A stretch of DNA of 64,000 nt from positions 1-64,000 of the forward strand of contig JAFXJP010000035.1 of NCBI GenBank assembly GCA_017532155.1, written 5' to 3'. Position 1 is the first letter of the stretch. Each line of letters starts with the position of its first letter. The notes under the pieces are model-generated. The model saw nothing but the letters and a program-made list of their open reading frames with translations. It had not been told where the DNA came from and made no database searches. The stretch is from Clostridia bacterium. GTDB taxonomy: Bacteria > Bacillota > Clostridia > Christensenellales > Aristaeellaceae. This document shows, piece after piece, positions 36,492-44,845 of the stretch. Made by a program: the position numbers and the translations under genes.

Positions 36492-37583
36492 ATGAAACGA
36501 AATGCCTGCAAAGTTGTACTGATCATCATGCTGCTGAGCCTGATGCTGGGCATAGGTGCTCCCGGTGCGAAATCGCCTGCGGCGACCGCCCTGGCCGACG
36601 CCAAGCAGGAAACGTATCAGAAGTTTTCTGGCACGTTCTTTAACTCCTTTGATACCATCACCACGGTGATCGGCTATGCGACGGAGCAAAGTGTCTTTGA
36701 TAAGAATTTTGCGATGGTGTCGGATATGTTCGCGCATTATCATCAGATCTTTGACGCGTACAATCACTACGAGGGCGTCAATAATCTGTGGTATGTGAAC
36801 GAAAACGCCGGCAAGGGCCCGGTGAAGGCCGAGCAGGAGCTGATTGACCTTTTGCTGTGGCTCAAGGAAAAGCAGCCGATGACAGAAGGCCGTGTGAACG
36901 TGGCGATGGGATTGATGCTGCGCGTGTGGCATAATTACCGCAGCATCGGCGAGGCTTTGCCCGCCATGGAGGAGCTGAAGGCAGCGGCGGCGCACAGCGA
37001 CTTTGACCAGGTGATCATCGATCAGGAAGCGGGCACGATCCACTTTGCCGATCCTGAGATGCTGCTGGATCTGGGCGCGGTGGCCAAGGGCTACACGGTG
37101 GAAATCGTGGCGCAAAAGCTGCTGGAGAGCGACATGCCTTCCTTTATTATCAGTGCAGGCGGCAACGTGCGTTGCGGCTTGCCGCCCATGGATGGCCGCG
37201 CGCGCTGGGGCGTGGGCATTCAGGATCCGCTGCTTCCCAGCAACAATAAGGATGTATTGTTCCTTACGGGCCTTTCGGCGGTGACAAGCGGCGATTACCA
37301 GCGCTATTACACGGTGGATAACGTCAACTATCACCATCTGATTGATCCCGACACGCTCATGCCGGGCAAGTTCATGCGCTCGGTGACCGTGGTGACGGAG
37401 GATTCGGGCCTGGCCGACCTTATGTCCACAACGCTTTTCCTGCTTCCCTGGGAGGATGGAATGAAGCTGGTGGATGCAATGGAGGGGCTGGAAGCGTACT
37501 GGGTGCTCAATGATGGCTCTGTTCAGTATTCGCGCGGCATGGAAAAAATGCTGCGCTCGCTGGGCGCCAGCGCCAACGACTGA
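36492..37583 (+). CDS. apbE: FAD:protein FMN transferase
   Basis: 363 residues with an N-terminal signal or lipoprotein-like segment (about 8-25), so it acts outside the membrane. ApbE takes FAD and attaches FMN by a phosphoester to a Thr of the (S/T)GAT motif. Family features are FNSFDTITTVIGY, LLDLGAVAKGYTVE, IISAGGNVRCG, AVTSGDYQRYY, and HLIDPDTLMP. GGAGG precedes the start. It opens an operon whose other genes include a FAD-making enzyme, a protein with ten FMN-binding motifs, and rnfCDEAB, so its targets are close at hand. Confidence 0.93.
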   Translation: MKRNACKVVLIIMLLSLMLGIGAPGAKSPAATALADAKQETYQKFSGTFFNSFDTITTVIGYATEQSVFDKNFAMVSDMFAHYHQIFDAYNHYEGVNNLWYVNENAGKGPVKAEQELIDLLLWLKEKQPMTEGRVNVAMGLMLRVWHNYRSIGEALPAMEELKAAAAHSDFDQVIIDQEAGTIHFADPEMLLDLGAVAKGYTVEIVAQKLLESDMPSFIISAGGNVRCGLPPMDGRARWGVGIQDPLLPSNNKDVLFLTGLSAVTSGDYQRYYTVDNVNYHHLIDPDTLMPGKFMRSVTVVTEDSGLADLMSTTLFLLPWEDGMKLVDAMEGLEAYWVLNDGSVQYSRGMEKMLRSLGASAND

Positions 37584-37605
37584 GACTGAGGAGCGTACGC
37601 GAAAG

Positions 37606-38211
37606 ATGAGTCTGATCCGTCTTGAGGACATGGCGGCATTTGACGGCGAAACAGCGGTATGCCTGGGCACGTTTGATGGCGTGCATCTGGGGCATCAGGC
37701 GCTGGTAAGCCGCACCGTAGCCGCAGCCCGTGCGCAGGGGCTTATACCATGCGCCTACACTTTTGACCTGCCACCCGCGAGCGTGTTTGCCAAAGGGGGA
37801 AGCGTGCAGGTGCTCTCGACCCTGGAGGAGAAGGCAAAGCTCCTTGAGGGTCACGGCATCCAGCTGGTGGCTTACAGCCATTTTGACCAGACGGTGGCGG
37901 CGAAATCCGCCGAGGCGTTTTTTGAGGATATTCTGATGAAAACGCTGCATGCCCGTCACGTGGTAATTGGCTTTCACTATCATTTCGGTCAGTTCGCCCG
38001 CGGCGATGCGCAGTATATGCGCGCGCTGTGCGAAAAAGCCGGCGTAGGGCTGAGCGTTGTGCCGCCCGTGCGCCTGAGCGACGGCGAATTGGTATCCAGT
38101 ACGGCCATCCGCGAATATCTGCGGCAGGGTGACCGCGCTGGCGCGCAAAGGATGCTCAATCGCACTCTTTCCGCAAGGGAAGAAGAGCTGCTTGGAGGTA
38201 AGGATCTATGA
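37606..38211 (+). CDS. Stand-alone FAD synthetase (FMN adenylyltransferase) domain
   Basis: 201 residues that match only the N-terminal half of bifunctional RibF. CLGTFDGVHLGHQAL holds the nucleotidyltransferase HxGH-type motif; GFHYHFGQFARGD and SSTAIREYLRQGD are the other conserved boxes. The C-terminal riboflavin kinase half is missing, and the gene ends cleanly by overlapping the next start (ATGA). So it should make FAD from FMN and ATP, but not FMN from riboflavin. Its place after apbE suggests dedicated supply of FAD for flavinylation. How FAD reaches ApbE outside the membrane is not shown. Confidence 0.85.
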   Translation: MSLIRLEDMAAFDGETAVCLGTFDGVHLGHQALVSRTVAAARAQGLIPCAYTFDLPPASVFAKGGSVQVLSTLEEKAKLLEGHGIQLVAYSHFDQTVAAKSAEAFFEDILMKTLHARHVVIGFHYHFGQFARGDAQYMRALCEKAGVGLSVVPPVRLSDGELVSSTAIREYLRQGDRAGAQRMLNRTLSAREEELLGGKDL

Positions 38212-41200
38212 ACAAAAAGTTGCCCGCATGGATCGTGCTGACGGTCATCGCGGTGGTGGCGGCGCTGGCGCTGGCCTTCACCCATGACAGCACGAAAGAC
38301 CGCATCGCCGCCCTGGAGGCGGAAAAGGCCGTGGCCGTGCGCCAATCTCTGCTGCCCGACGCTGCTTCCTTTAATAAGGTAGAAGGCGTGGACGCGATTG
38401 CTGGCGCGACCATCACGACCAACGCGGTTGTTGACGCGTTCAACGAGGCGTATGCGCAGCTGGAGGGCAAGGCCGGTACTGCTACCGCGTCTGCCAAGGG
38501 CTTTGCCGGCCCGGTCCAGGTGGATATCGTCACGGATGAAACGGGCGTTGTGACCGACATGAAGATCGGCCAGAATGCTGACTTTAACGAAACCGCCGGC
38601 TTTGGCCTCAAGGCCAAGGAAGACGCTGCGTTTGCCCAGCAGTTTGTTGGCAAGAGCAGCGCTGTGGCTGTTGGTGACTTTGAAGGCGCCGTGTACGAAG
38701 GCGTGAACGCCGACGGCGAAGTGATCGGCTATGTCACCACCACGACTGTGACCGGCTTTGCCGGCCCGGTGGAAATCACCGTGGCTTCGGATAACGAAGG
38801 CCTGCTCTACGGCATTAACGTGGGCGGCGCTGCTTTCGAAGAGACCCCCGGTCTTGGCGCCAAGGCCAAGGAAGCTGCCTTCATGGATCAGTTCCAGGGC
38901 AAGCAGCTGCCGGTTGACCTGACCAAGAACGAGGGCGAAATTGACGCCATCACCGCTGCGACCATCACCAGCAGCGCGGTTGTTCGCGGCGTCAACCAGG
39001 CTGGTTCCGCCATCGGCGCGCTGGCTGGCTTCAGCATTGAGCCTGCTGCCTCCGTCAATGAGATGGGCGGCAACCGCTACAATACCGCCACCAAGGGCTT
39101 CGCCGGCAACGTATACGTCGAGCTGCAGCTGGACGATAACGGCGTGATCACCGAGATCATCATCGGCGATGACAGCTTTGCCGAGACCGCCGGCTACGGC
39201 GCCAAGGCGAAGGAAGAAGCCTTCTATGGCCAGTTCATCGGCAAGAGCGGCACCATCGTGTATGGCGAGGGCGTGGACGCGATCGCGGGCGCGACCATCA
39301 CCAGCAATGCGGTGCTGACTTCTGTCAACAATATTCTGCTGTATCATGAAGATCCCGTGGCCTTTGCCGCTGCGCAGGCTGCTGAGGAAGAAAAGGCTGA
39401 AGAGCCCGCTCCCGCTCCTGTGACTGGCGCGAATGAATACGCTGTCAAGGGCGAGGGCCTGACTGGCAAGATTGACATCGTCGTCACCCTGAATGATGAC
39501 GGCACGATCGCCAATGTCGCCGTGAACGGCACCGATTCCGATATGGACGCCGCCTTCCTGGCCAACTGCCAGAATGACGCGTTCCTGGGCCAGTTCGTTG
39601 GCAAGACCATTCCCGTTGAGGGCATCGACGTAGTCGCCGGCGCGACCGTCAGCTCCAATGGTATCATCAACGCTGTGAACACCGTCGTTCCCGCTGCTGC
39701 GGAAGAACCCGCTGTCGAAGCGCCTGCTGCTGAGGAGGTTACCGGCACCGAGTACCGCGCCTCTGCGGACGGCTTCACGGGCCTGGTGACGGTGGCTGTG
39801 GTTGTGGCCGAGGACGGCACGATCGCCAAGGTTTCCGTCAAGGGCACGGATTCTGAATATGACGAAGCGTTCGTCGCCAAGTGCGACACCGACGCTTTCC
39901 TGGGCCAGTTCGTTGGCAAGACCATCCCTGTTGACGGCATTGACATCGTGGCCGGCGCGACCGCCAGCTCCAATGCCATCATCAATGCGGTGAACTCTGT
40001 TGTGATTGCTACGGAAGAACCCGCTGCCGAAGAACCCGCTGTGGCTGGTACCGAGTACACCGTGCAGGGCGACGGCCTGACCGGCAAGATCGACCTGACC
40101 GTGACCGTGGCCGAAGACGGCACGATTGCGAAGGTCGTTGTAAATGGCACCGACTCTGACATGGACAGCGCTTTCCTGGCCAAGTGCGACGAAGCCTTCC
40201 TGTCTCAGTTCGTCGGCAAGACCATCCCCGTTGAGGGCATCGATGTTGTCGCGGGCGCGACCGTCAGCTCCAACGGCATCATCAATGCTGTGAACACTGT
40301 GGCTCCCGTTGCTGCGGAAGAACCCGCTGCCGAAGAACCCGCTGTGGCTGGTACCGAGTACACCGTGCAGGGCGACGGCCTGACCGGCAAGATCGACCTG
40401 ACCGTGACCGTGGCCGAAGACGGCACGATCGCGAAGGTCGTTGTGAACGGCACCGACTCTGACATGGACAGCGCTTTCCTGGCCAAGTGCGATGAAGCCT
40501 TCCTGTCTCAGTTCGTCGGCAAGACCATCCCCGTTGAGGGCATCGATGTAGTCGCGGGCGCGACCGTCAGCTCCAATGGCATCATCAACGCTGTGAACAC
40601 TGTGGCTCCCGCTGCTGCGGAAGAGCCCACCGTGGAAGAGCCCGCCGTGGAAGAACCTGCTGTTGAAGCCAAGACCGGCCATGTCGTTGCTTCCGCTCAG
40701 GGCTTCGCGGGCCCTGTGGCTGTGGACGTGACCGTGGAAAACGGCCTGATCACCGCGCTGAAGATCGGCGACGAGCAGTTCTCCGAGACTGCGGGCTTTG
40801 GCGCCAAGGCGCTGGAAGAGGCCTTTGTCAATCAGTTCATTGGCAAGGCGCTGCCGATCGAAAAGACGGACATTGACGCCATTGCCGGCGCCACCATCAC
40901 CACCGATGCTGTGATCGCCGCGCTGAATAAGGCGTATGAAAAGGTTGGCGCTGAAGAGGAAGCTCCGGCTGTGGAAGCGCCTGCCGCTGAAGAAGTAAAG
41001 GGCACTGAAGTGAAGGGCACGGCCCAGGGCTTCATTGATCCTGTGAATGTTACCGTGATCGTGGCCGAGGACGGCACGATTGCCAAGGTAACTGTGGAAG
41101 ATTCCACCTCTGCGACGGACGCTGCTTTCGTGCATAAGTGCCAGGAAGACGCGTTTGTCAGCCAGTTTGTTGGCAAGACCGCTCCCGTGGCGGAAGAAGA

Positions 41201-41717
41201 TATCACCGTGATTACCGGCGCGACCGCCTCCTCCAAGGCTGTGGTTGCTGCGGTGAACAACGCGGCTGCCAGCCTTGCTCCCGTTGTGGAAGAGCCCGCT
41301 GCTGAAGAGCCTGCTGCTGAAGAGCCCGCTGCTGAAGAGCCCGCTGCTGAAGAGCCTGCTGCTGAAGAGCCTGTTGCTGAAGAGCCCGCCGTTGCGGCTG
41401 TGACCTCTGCCAAGGCTGCTGCTGATACGCTGGGTAAGTTCTATGCCCGCCATACCGTGCAGGGCTTCGCCGGCCCCGTGACCGTGCTGGTCAACGTGGA
41501 TAACAACGGCAAGATCTGCATGATCGAGATCGGCAGCGAACAGTTTGCCGAGACCGAGGGCTTTGGCATGAAGGCGCTGGAAGAAGCTTTTGTTAACCAG
41601 TTCATCGGCAAGACCTGCCCTGTGCAGGCTGCTGATATCGATGCTATCGCCGGTGCGACCATCACCACCAATGCCGTGCTGGAAGCGCTGAATGCGGCCT
41701 ACGACCTGGTGAAGTAA
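38208..41717 (+). CDS. RnfG-like membrane-anchored polyflavoprotein with ten FMN-binding motifs
   Basis: 1169 residues; ordinary RnfG has about 200. One N-terminal membrane helix (about 7-24) is followed by TKDRIAALEAEKAVAVRQSLLPDA as in RnfG. A first FMN-binding segment is inserted, then the rest of an RnfG-like domain (GEVIGYVTTTTVTGFAGPVE, ETPGLGAKAKE). Seven to eight more FMN-binding domains follow, joined by Ala/Glu/Pro linkers. Candidate FMN-carrying threonines are T68, T363, T480, T585, T685, T786, T896, T1006 and T1151 (all in GAT); T252 lies in TAAT. Almost all the protein should lie outside the membrane. It overlaps the FAD synthetase gene by four bases. The likely role is electron transfer from Rnf through a chain of covalent flavins. 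Confidence 0.85.
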   Translation: MNKKLPAWIVLTVIAVVAALALAFTHDSTKDRIAALEAEKAVAVRQSLLPDAASFNKVEGVDAIAGATITTNAVVDAFNEAYAQLEGKAGTATASAKGFAGPVQVDIVTDETGVVTDMKIGQNADFNETAGFGLKAKEDAAFAQQFVGKSSAVAVGDFEGAVYEGVNADGEVIGYVTTTTVTGFAGPVEITVASDNEGLLYGINVGGAAFEETPGLGAKAKEAAFMDQFQGKQLPVDLTKNEGEIDAITAATITSSAVVRGVNQAGSAIGALAGFSIEPAASVNEMGGNRYNTATKGFAGNVYVELQLDDNGVITEIIIGDDSFAETAGYGAKAKEEAFYGQFIGKSGTIVYGEGVDAIAGATITSNAVLTSVNNILLYHEDPVAFAAAQAAEEEKAEEPAPAPVTGANEYAVKGEGLTGKIDIVVTLNDDGTIANVAVNGTDSDMDAAFLANCQNDAFLGQFVGKTIPVEGIDVVAGATVSSNGIINAVNTVVPAAAEEPAVEAPAAEEVTGTEYRASADGFTGLVTVAVVVAEDGTIAKVSVKGTDSEYDEAFVAKCDTDAFLGQFVGKTIPVDGIDIVAGATASSNAIINAVNSVVIATEEPAAEEPAVAGTEYTVQGDGLTGKIDLTVTVAEDGTIAKVVVNGTDSDMDSAFLAKCDEAFLSQFVGKTIPVEGIDVVAGATVSSNGIINAVNTVAPVAAEEPAAEEPAVAGTEYTVQGDGLTGKIDLTVTVAEDGTIAKVVVNGTDSDMDSAFLAKCDEAFLSQFVGKTIPVEGIDVVAGATVSSNGIINAVNTVAPAAAEEPTVEEPAVEEPAVEAKTGHVVASAQGFAGPVAVDVTVENGLITALKIGDEQFSETAGFGAKALEEAFVNQFIGKALPIEKTDIDAIAGATITTDAVIAALNKAYEKVGAEEEAPAVEAPAAEEVKGTEVKGTAQGFIDPVNVTVIVAEDGTIAKVTVEDSTSATDAAFVHKCQEDAFVSQFVGKTAPVAEEDITVITGATASSKAVVAAVNNAAASLAPVVEEPAAEEPAAEEPAAEEPAAEEPAAEEPVAEEPAVAAVTSAKAAADTLGKFYARHTVQGFAGPVTVLVNVDNNGKICMIEIGSEQFAETEGFGMKALEEAFVNQFIGKTCPVQAADIDAIAGATITTNAVLEALNAAYDLVK
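40021..40626 (+). repeat. Recent tandem duplication, period 303 bp, in the polyflavoprotein gene
   Basis: Bases 40021-40323 and 40324-40626 are nearly identical and encode the same 101-residue FMN-binding unit (motif threonines T685 and T786). Few synonymous differences are visible, for example gtaaatggc versus gtgaacggc. The unit before it is related but more diverged. Confidence 0.9.
41289..41392 (+). repeat. 15-bp repeats encoding EEPAA linker
   Basis: About seven copies of gctgaagagcccgct-like 15-mers encode EEPAA/EEPVA units between the ninth and tenth FMN motifs. This is a low-complexity acidic proline-rich linker, likely flexible or wall-spanning, and prone to slippage. Confidence 0.9.
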
Positions 41718-41739
41718 GCGATAAGGAGAGGCTATACCA

Positions 41740-42087
41740 ATGATTCATGCAATTGAAACGTTTCTTCATGATCTGATTCACTTGAGCGCCCTGGCGCTGG
41801 AAACCGTTGGTGTGTTCATCATCCTGGGCACCGCCATCCGCACCGGCATCGCCGTGACCAAGCATAAGGGCCATGTGGGCCTGATGCTGGGCAAGGGCAT
41901 CGCCCTGGCGCTGACTTATCTGCTGGCCAGCGAAGTGCTGCACACGCTGATCGCCAAGGACGTTACTTCTCTTCTGCTGGTCGCCATCACCATGGTGCTG
42001 CGCGCTGCGATGACGCTTCTGATTCACTGGGAAACCCAAGCTGAAGAAAAGCACATCAAGGAAGAAGAATCTCATAAGGCTGAATAA
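41740..42087 (+). CDS. DUF1622 membrane protein
   Basis: 115 residues with three hydrophobic helices (about 14-34, 50-68, 76-95). GKGIALALTYLLASEVLHTL and the following membrane segment match the DUF1622 family; the C-terminus is His/Glu/Lys-rich. The function is unknown. AAGGAG precedes the ATG. It stands inside the flavin-Rnf operon between the polyflavoprotein and the NusG-II protein, so an accessory role in membrane electron transport is possible. Confidence 0.82.
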   Translation: MIHAIETFLHDLIHLSALALETVGVFIILGTAIRTGIAVTKHKGHVGLMLGKGIALALTYLLASEVLHTLIAKDVTSLLLVAITMVLRAAMTLLIHWETQAEEKHIKEEESHKAE

Positions 42088-42117
42088 AAACCAAACGGGG
42101 GAAAGGAGCAAGGACAA

Positions 42118-42522
42118 ATGAAAAAAAGGGATTTGCTCCTGATCCTGTCGGTTGTGATCATTGCAGCCCTGCTGCTGGGAAGCACGATGCTTCTCAACCG
42201 CGGCAAGGTGGCGACGGGCCAGATGAAGGTGTATGTGGACGGAAAGCTGCACGATACCGTGGCGCTGCATAGCGGCCGGGACTATACCGTGCAGCAGGAG
42301 GATGGCAGCGTGAACGTGATCCGCATGACGGAAAACGGCTTTTACATGCTCTCTTCCACCTGCCACAACCAGCTGTGCATTGATCAGGGAGAGGTCAACG
42401 CCGACAACTGGGGCATGCGCTCGCTGGGTACGCACGTCATTTGCCTGCCCAATCGCGTGGACGTGGAGCTGGTGCTCACGGAGGATAAGACCGTGATTGA
42501 CCCGGACGCGCCCGACGTGTAA
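42118..42522 (+). CDS. NusG domain II-containing membrane protein
   Basis: 134 residues. One membrane helix (about 7-27) precedes an external beta domain: MKVYVDGKLHDTVAL, and STCHNQLCIDQGEV with a CxxxxC pair, then HVICLPNRVDVEL with a third Cys. This is the NusG_II layout seen beside Rnf and apbE genes in Clostridia. It has nothing to do with transcription NusG proper. GGGGGAAAGGAG lies upstream. The role in the complex is unknown. Confidence 0.85.
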   Translation: MKKRDLLLILSVVIIAALLLGSTMLLNRGKVATGQMKVYVDGKLHDTVALHSGRDYTVQQEDGSVNVIRMTENGFYMLSSTCHNQLCIDQGEVNADNWGMRSLGTHVICLPNRVDVELVLTEDKTVIDPDAPDV

Positions 42523-42595
42523 ACAGATACTTCGCCGCATCGGCGGCTTGCAACATTACCAACAACTATCAATTTCAATAAAAGGTGGGATCGCA

Positions 42596-43915
42596 TTGAA
42601 AGCTGCAACATTCCGCGGAGGCGTCCATCCGGCGCATCACAGCAAGAACCAGTCTAAGGGCCTTGCAGTGCGCGATTTTGTGACCGATGTCGTTCAGATT
42701 CCCGTGAACATGCATATCGGCGCGCCTTCTAATCCCTGTGTACAAAAGGGCGATCATGTTAAGATGGGCCAGATGATTGCCGAGCCCGTTGGATTCCTGG
42801 GTGTGCCGGTGCATGCCAGCGTTTCCGGCGAGGTGCTCGACGTGTGCCCCATGCCTTCGCTGGGCGAAAATCCCGCGATGAGCATCATCATCAAGAACGA
42901 CTTTAAGGACGAGTGGGTAGAGCTCAATCCCCTGGGCGATGTGGAAACCGTTGATCCTTCCCTGATCATCCCCGCTATCAAGAACGCGGGTATCGTGGGT
43001 ATGGGCGGCGCGTCCTTCCCCACCCATGTGAAGCTCTCCATTAAGCCCGAACAGCAGTGCGACTATATCCTGGCCAACGGCGCGGAGTGCGAAACGCACC
43101 TCACCTGCGACCATCGCCTGATGCTCGAGGAATCCAAGCGTGTGGTGGACGGCCTGCGTGCCGTCATGCGTGCTGTTGGCTGCAAGACCGGTATCATCGG
43201 TATTGAAGACAACAAGCCCGACGCCATCGAAGCCATGCAGAAGGCCTGCGAGGGCCGCGAAGGCGTGCGCGTGCAGGTGCTGGCCACCAAGTACCCCCAG
43301 GGCGGTGAAAAGCAGCTGATCGAAGCCATCACCGGCCGTCAGGTTCCCACCGGCGGTCTGCCCATTGGCTGCGGCTGCATCGTGGTGAACGTTGCCACCT
43401 GCTCTGCCATCTGCGACGCCATCACCCTGGGCAAGCCCCTTGTTGAGCGCATTACCACCGTTACCGGCGGCGTGCGTCAGCCCGCCAACCTGCGCGTGCG
43501 CATTGGTACCCTGGCGGATGCGCTGATCGGCGAGTGCGGCGGCTTCTCTGTGGAGCCCGGCAAGATCTTCTCCGGCGGCGCCATGACGGGCTTCTGCCTG
43601 CCCGATACCCACCAGCCCATCACCAAGGCAGGCGGCGGCATCGTGGTGATGAATGAAGCCGAAGCGCTGACCGGCGAAGAAAGCCCCTGCATCCGCTGCG
43701 GCAAGTGCCAGGAAGTGTGCCCCATCGGCCTCAAGCCCCTGCAGCTCAAGCTTGCCTGCGATAACGAGGACTTTGACAAGGCCAAGAAGCTGAACCTGAT
43801 GGACTGCACCATCTGCGGCAGCTGCTCGTTCATCTGCCCGGCCCGCCGTCATCTGACGATTTCCTTCAAGATTGCCAAACAAAAGATCGCCGCGCTGGCG
43901 AAAAAAGGAGGCTAA
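42596..43915 (+). CDS. rnfC: Rnf electron transport complex subunit C
   Basis: 439 residues from a TTG start six bases after AAAGGTGGGA; a longer frame overlapping the previous gene is not used. RnfC carries the NADH site and two 4Fe-4S clusters at the cytoplasmic face. Visible are the RNFC N-terminal KAATFRGGVHP, the nucleotide-binding GMGGASFPTHVKL, the SLBB region, and ferredoxin motifs CIRCGKCQEVCP (about 365-376) and CTICGSCSFICP (about 404-415). First core gene of rnfCDEAB. Confidence 0.94.
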   Translation: MKAATFRGGVHPAHHSKNQSKGLAVRDFVTDVVQIPVNMHIGAPSNPCVQKGDHVKMGQMIAEPVGFLGVPVHASVSGEVLDVCPMPSLGENPAMSIIIKNDFKDEWVELNPLGDVETVDPSLIIPAIKNAGIVGMGGASFPTHVKLSIKPEQQCDYILANGAECETHLTCDHRLMLEESKRVVDGLRAVMRAVGCKTGIIGIEDNKPDAIEAMQKACEGREGVRVQVLATKYPQGGEKQLIEAITGRQVPTGGLPIGCGCIVVNVATCSAICDAITLGKPLVERITTVTGGVRQPANLRVRIGTLADALIGECGGFSVEPGKIFSGGAMTGFCLPDTHQPITKAGGGIVVMNEAEALTGEESPCIRCGKCQEVCPIGLKPLQLKLACDNEDFDKAKKLNLMDCTICGSCSFICPARRHLTISFKIAKQKIAALAKKGG

Positions 43916-43921
43916 GGCGCA

Positions 43922-44845
43922 ATGAGCAAACTGGTTATCTCTTCCGCGCCGCACATTAAAACGGCGGATACCACGCAGCGCCTGATGCTCAATGTGATCA
44001 TCGCTCTGCTGCCCTGCGCCATCGCGGGCGTCATCTTCTTCGGCCTGAACGCCGCCATCGTGCTGGCTGTGGCCGTTTTGAGCGCCGTGCTGGCTGAATT
44101 TGTCTGGCAGAAGCTCGCGCATCAGAAGGTTCGCATTGCGGATTGCTCCGCTGCGCTGACCGGCCTGCTGCTGGGCCTGTGCATCAGCCCCGTCACCCCC
44201 TGGTGGGTGGTGATGATCGGCTCCTTCTTTGCCATCATCGTCGTCAAGCAGCTCTTCGGCGGCATCGGCGACAACTTCCTCAACCCCGCGCTGACCGCGC
44301 GCGCTGTGCTGCTGGCCTCCTGGCCCGCTTACCTGACCACCCATATCGCCGCCAACGGCTTTGCGGATGTTGTCACCAGCGCTACGCCTCTGGCCTCTTC
44401 CTTCTCTCAGATGGATCTGTTCCTGGGCAATGTGCCCGGCGCCATCGGTGAAACCAGCAAGATCGCCATCCTGATCGGCTTTGCGTATCTGCTGTGGACC
44501 CGTACCATCCGCTGGGAAATCCCTGTGTTTGTGGTGCTGTCCACCATGGTCACCACCCTCCTGCTGGGCGGCGACGCCATCATGAGCGTCCTCACCGGCG
44601 GCGTGCTCTTCGGCGCTGTATTCATGGCGACCGACTATGTGACCAGCCCCATGAACCGCTGGGCGCAGATCGTTTATGCCATTGGCATCGGTTTGATCAT
44701 TGTGGTCATCCGTAACTTTGGCGATTATCCCGAAGGCGTGACCTACGCCATCCTGCTGATGAACATTGCCGCGCCTCTGCTGGACCGCGTGATGCCCGAA
44801 GGCAAGGTATACGGCCACTCCAAGAAGAAGGAGGCCAAAGCGTAA
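43922..44845 (+). CDS. rnfD: Rnf electron transport complex subunit D
   Basis: 307 residues, about nine helices. RnfD carries a covalent FMN; the expected site is Thr155 in VTSATPLA. ISSAPHIKTADTTQRLMLNVI at the start and FGGIGDNFLNPALTARAVLL are typical. AAGGAGG precedes the ATG. Its stop shares a base with the rnfE start, leaving no space for rnfG, which normally lies here. Confidence 0.95.
   Translation: MSKLVISSAPHIKTADTTQRLMLNVIIALLPCAIAGVIFFGLNAAIVLAVAVLSAVLAEFVWQKLAHQKVRIADCSAALTGLLLGLCISPVTPWWVVMIGSFFAIIVVKQLFGGIGDNFLNPALTARAVLLASWPAYLTTHIAANGFADVVTSATPLASSFSQMDLFLGNVPGAIGETSKIAILIGFAYLLWTRTIRWEIPVFVVLSTMVTTLLLGGDAIMSVLTGGVLFGAVFMATDYVTSPMNRWAQIVYAIGIGLIIVVIRNFGDYPEGVTYAILLMNIAAPLLDRVMPEGKVYGHSKKKEAKA

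Noticed and set aside
37989-41453. A 1154-codon open frame antisense to the polyflavoprotein gene, with Gly/Ser/Arg repeats
   Set aside because: It is a shadow of the repetitive, codon-biased gene on the plus strand. It has no ribosome site and no domain sense; the plus-strand protein has clear family motifs.
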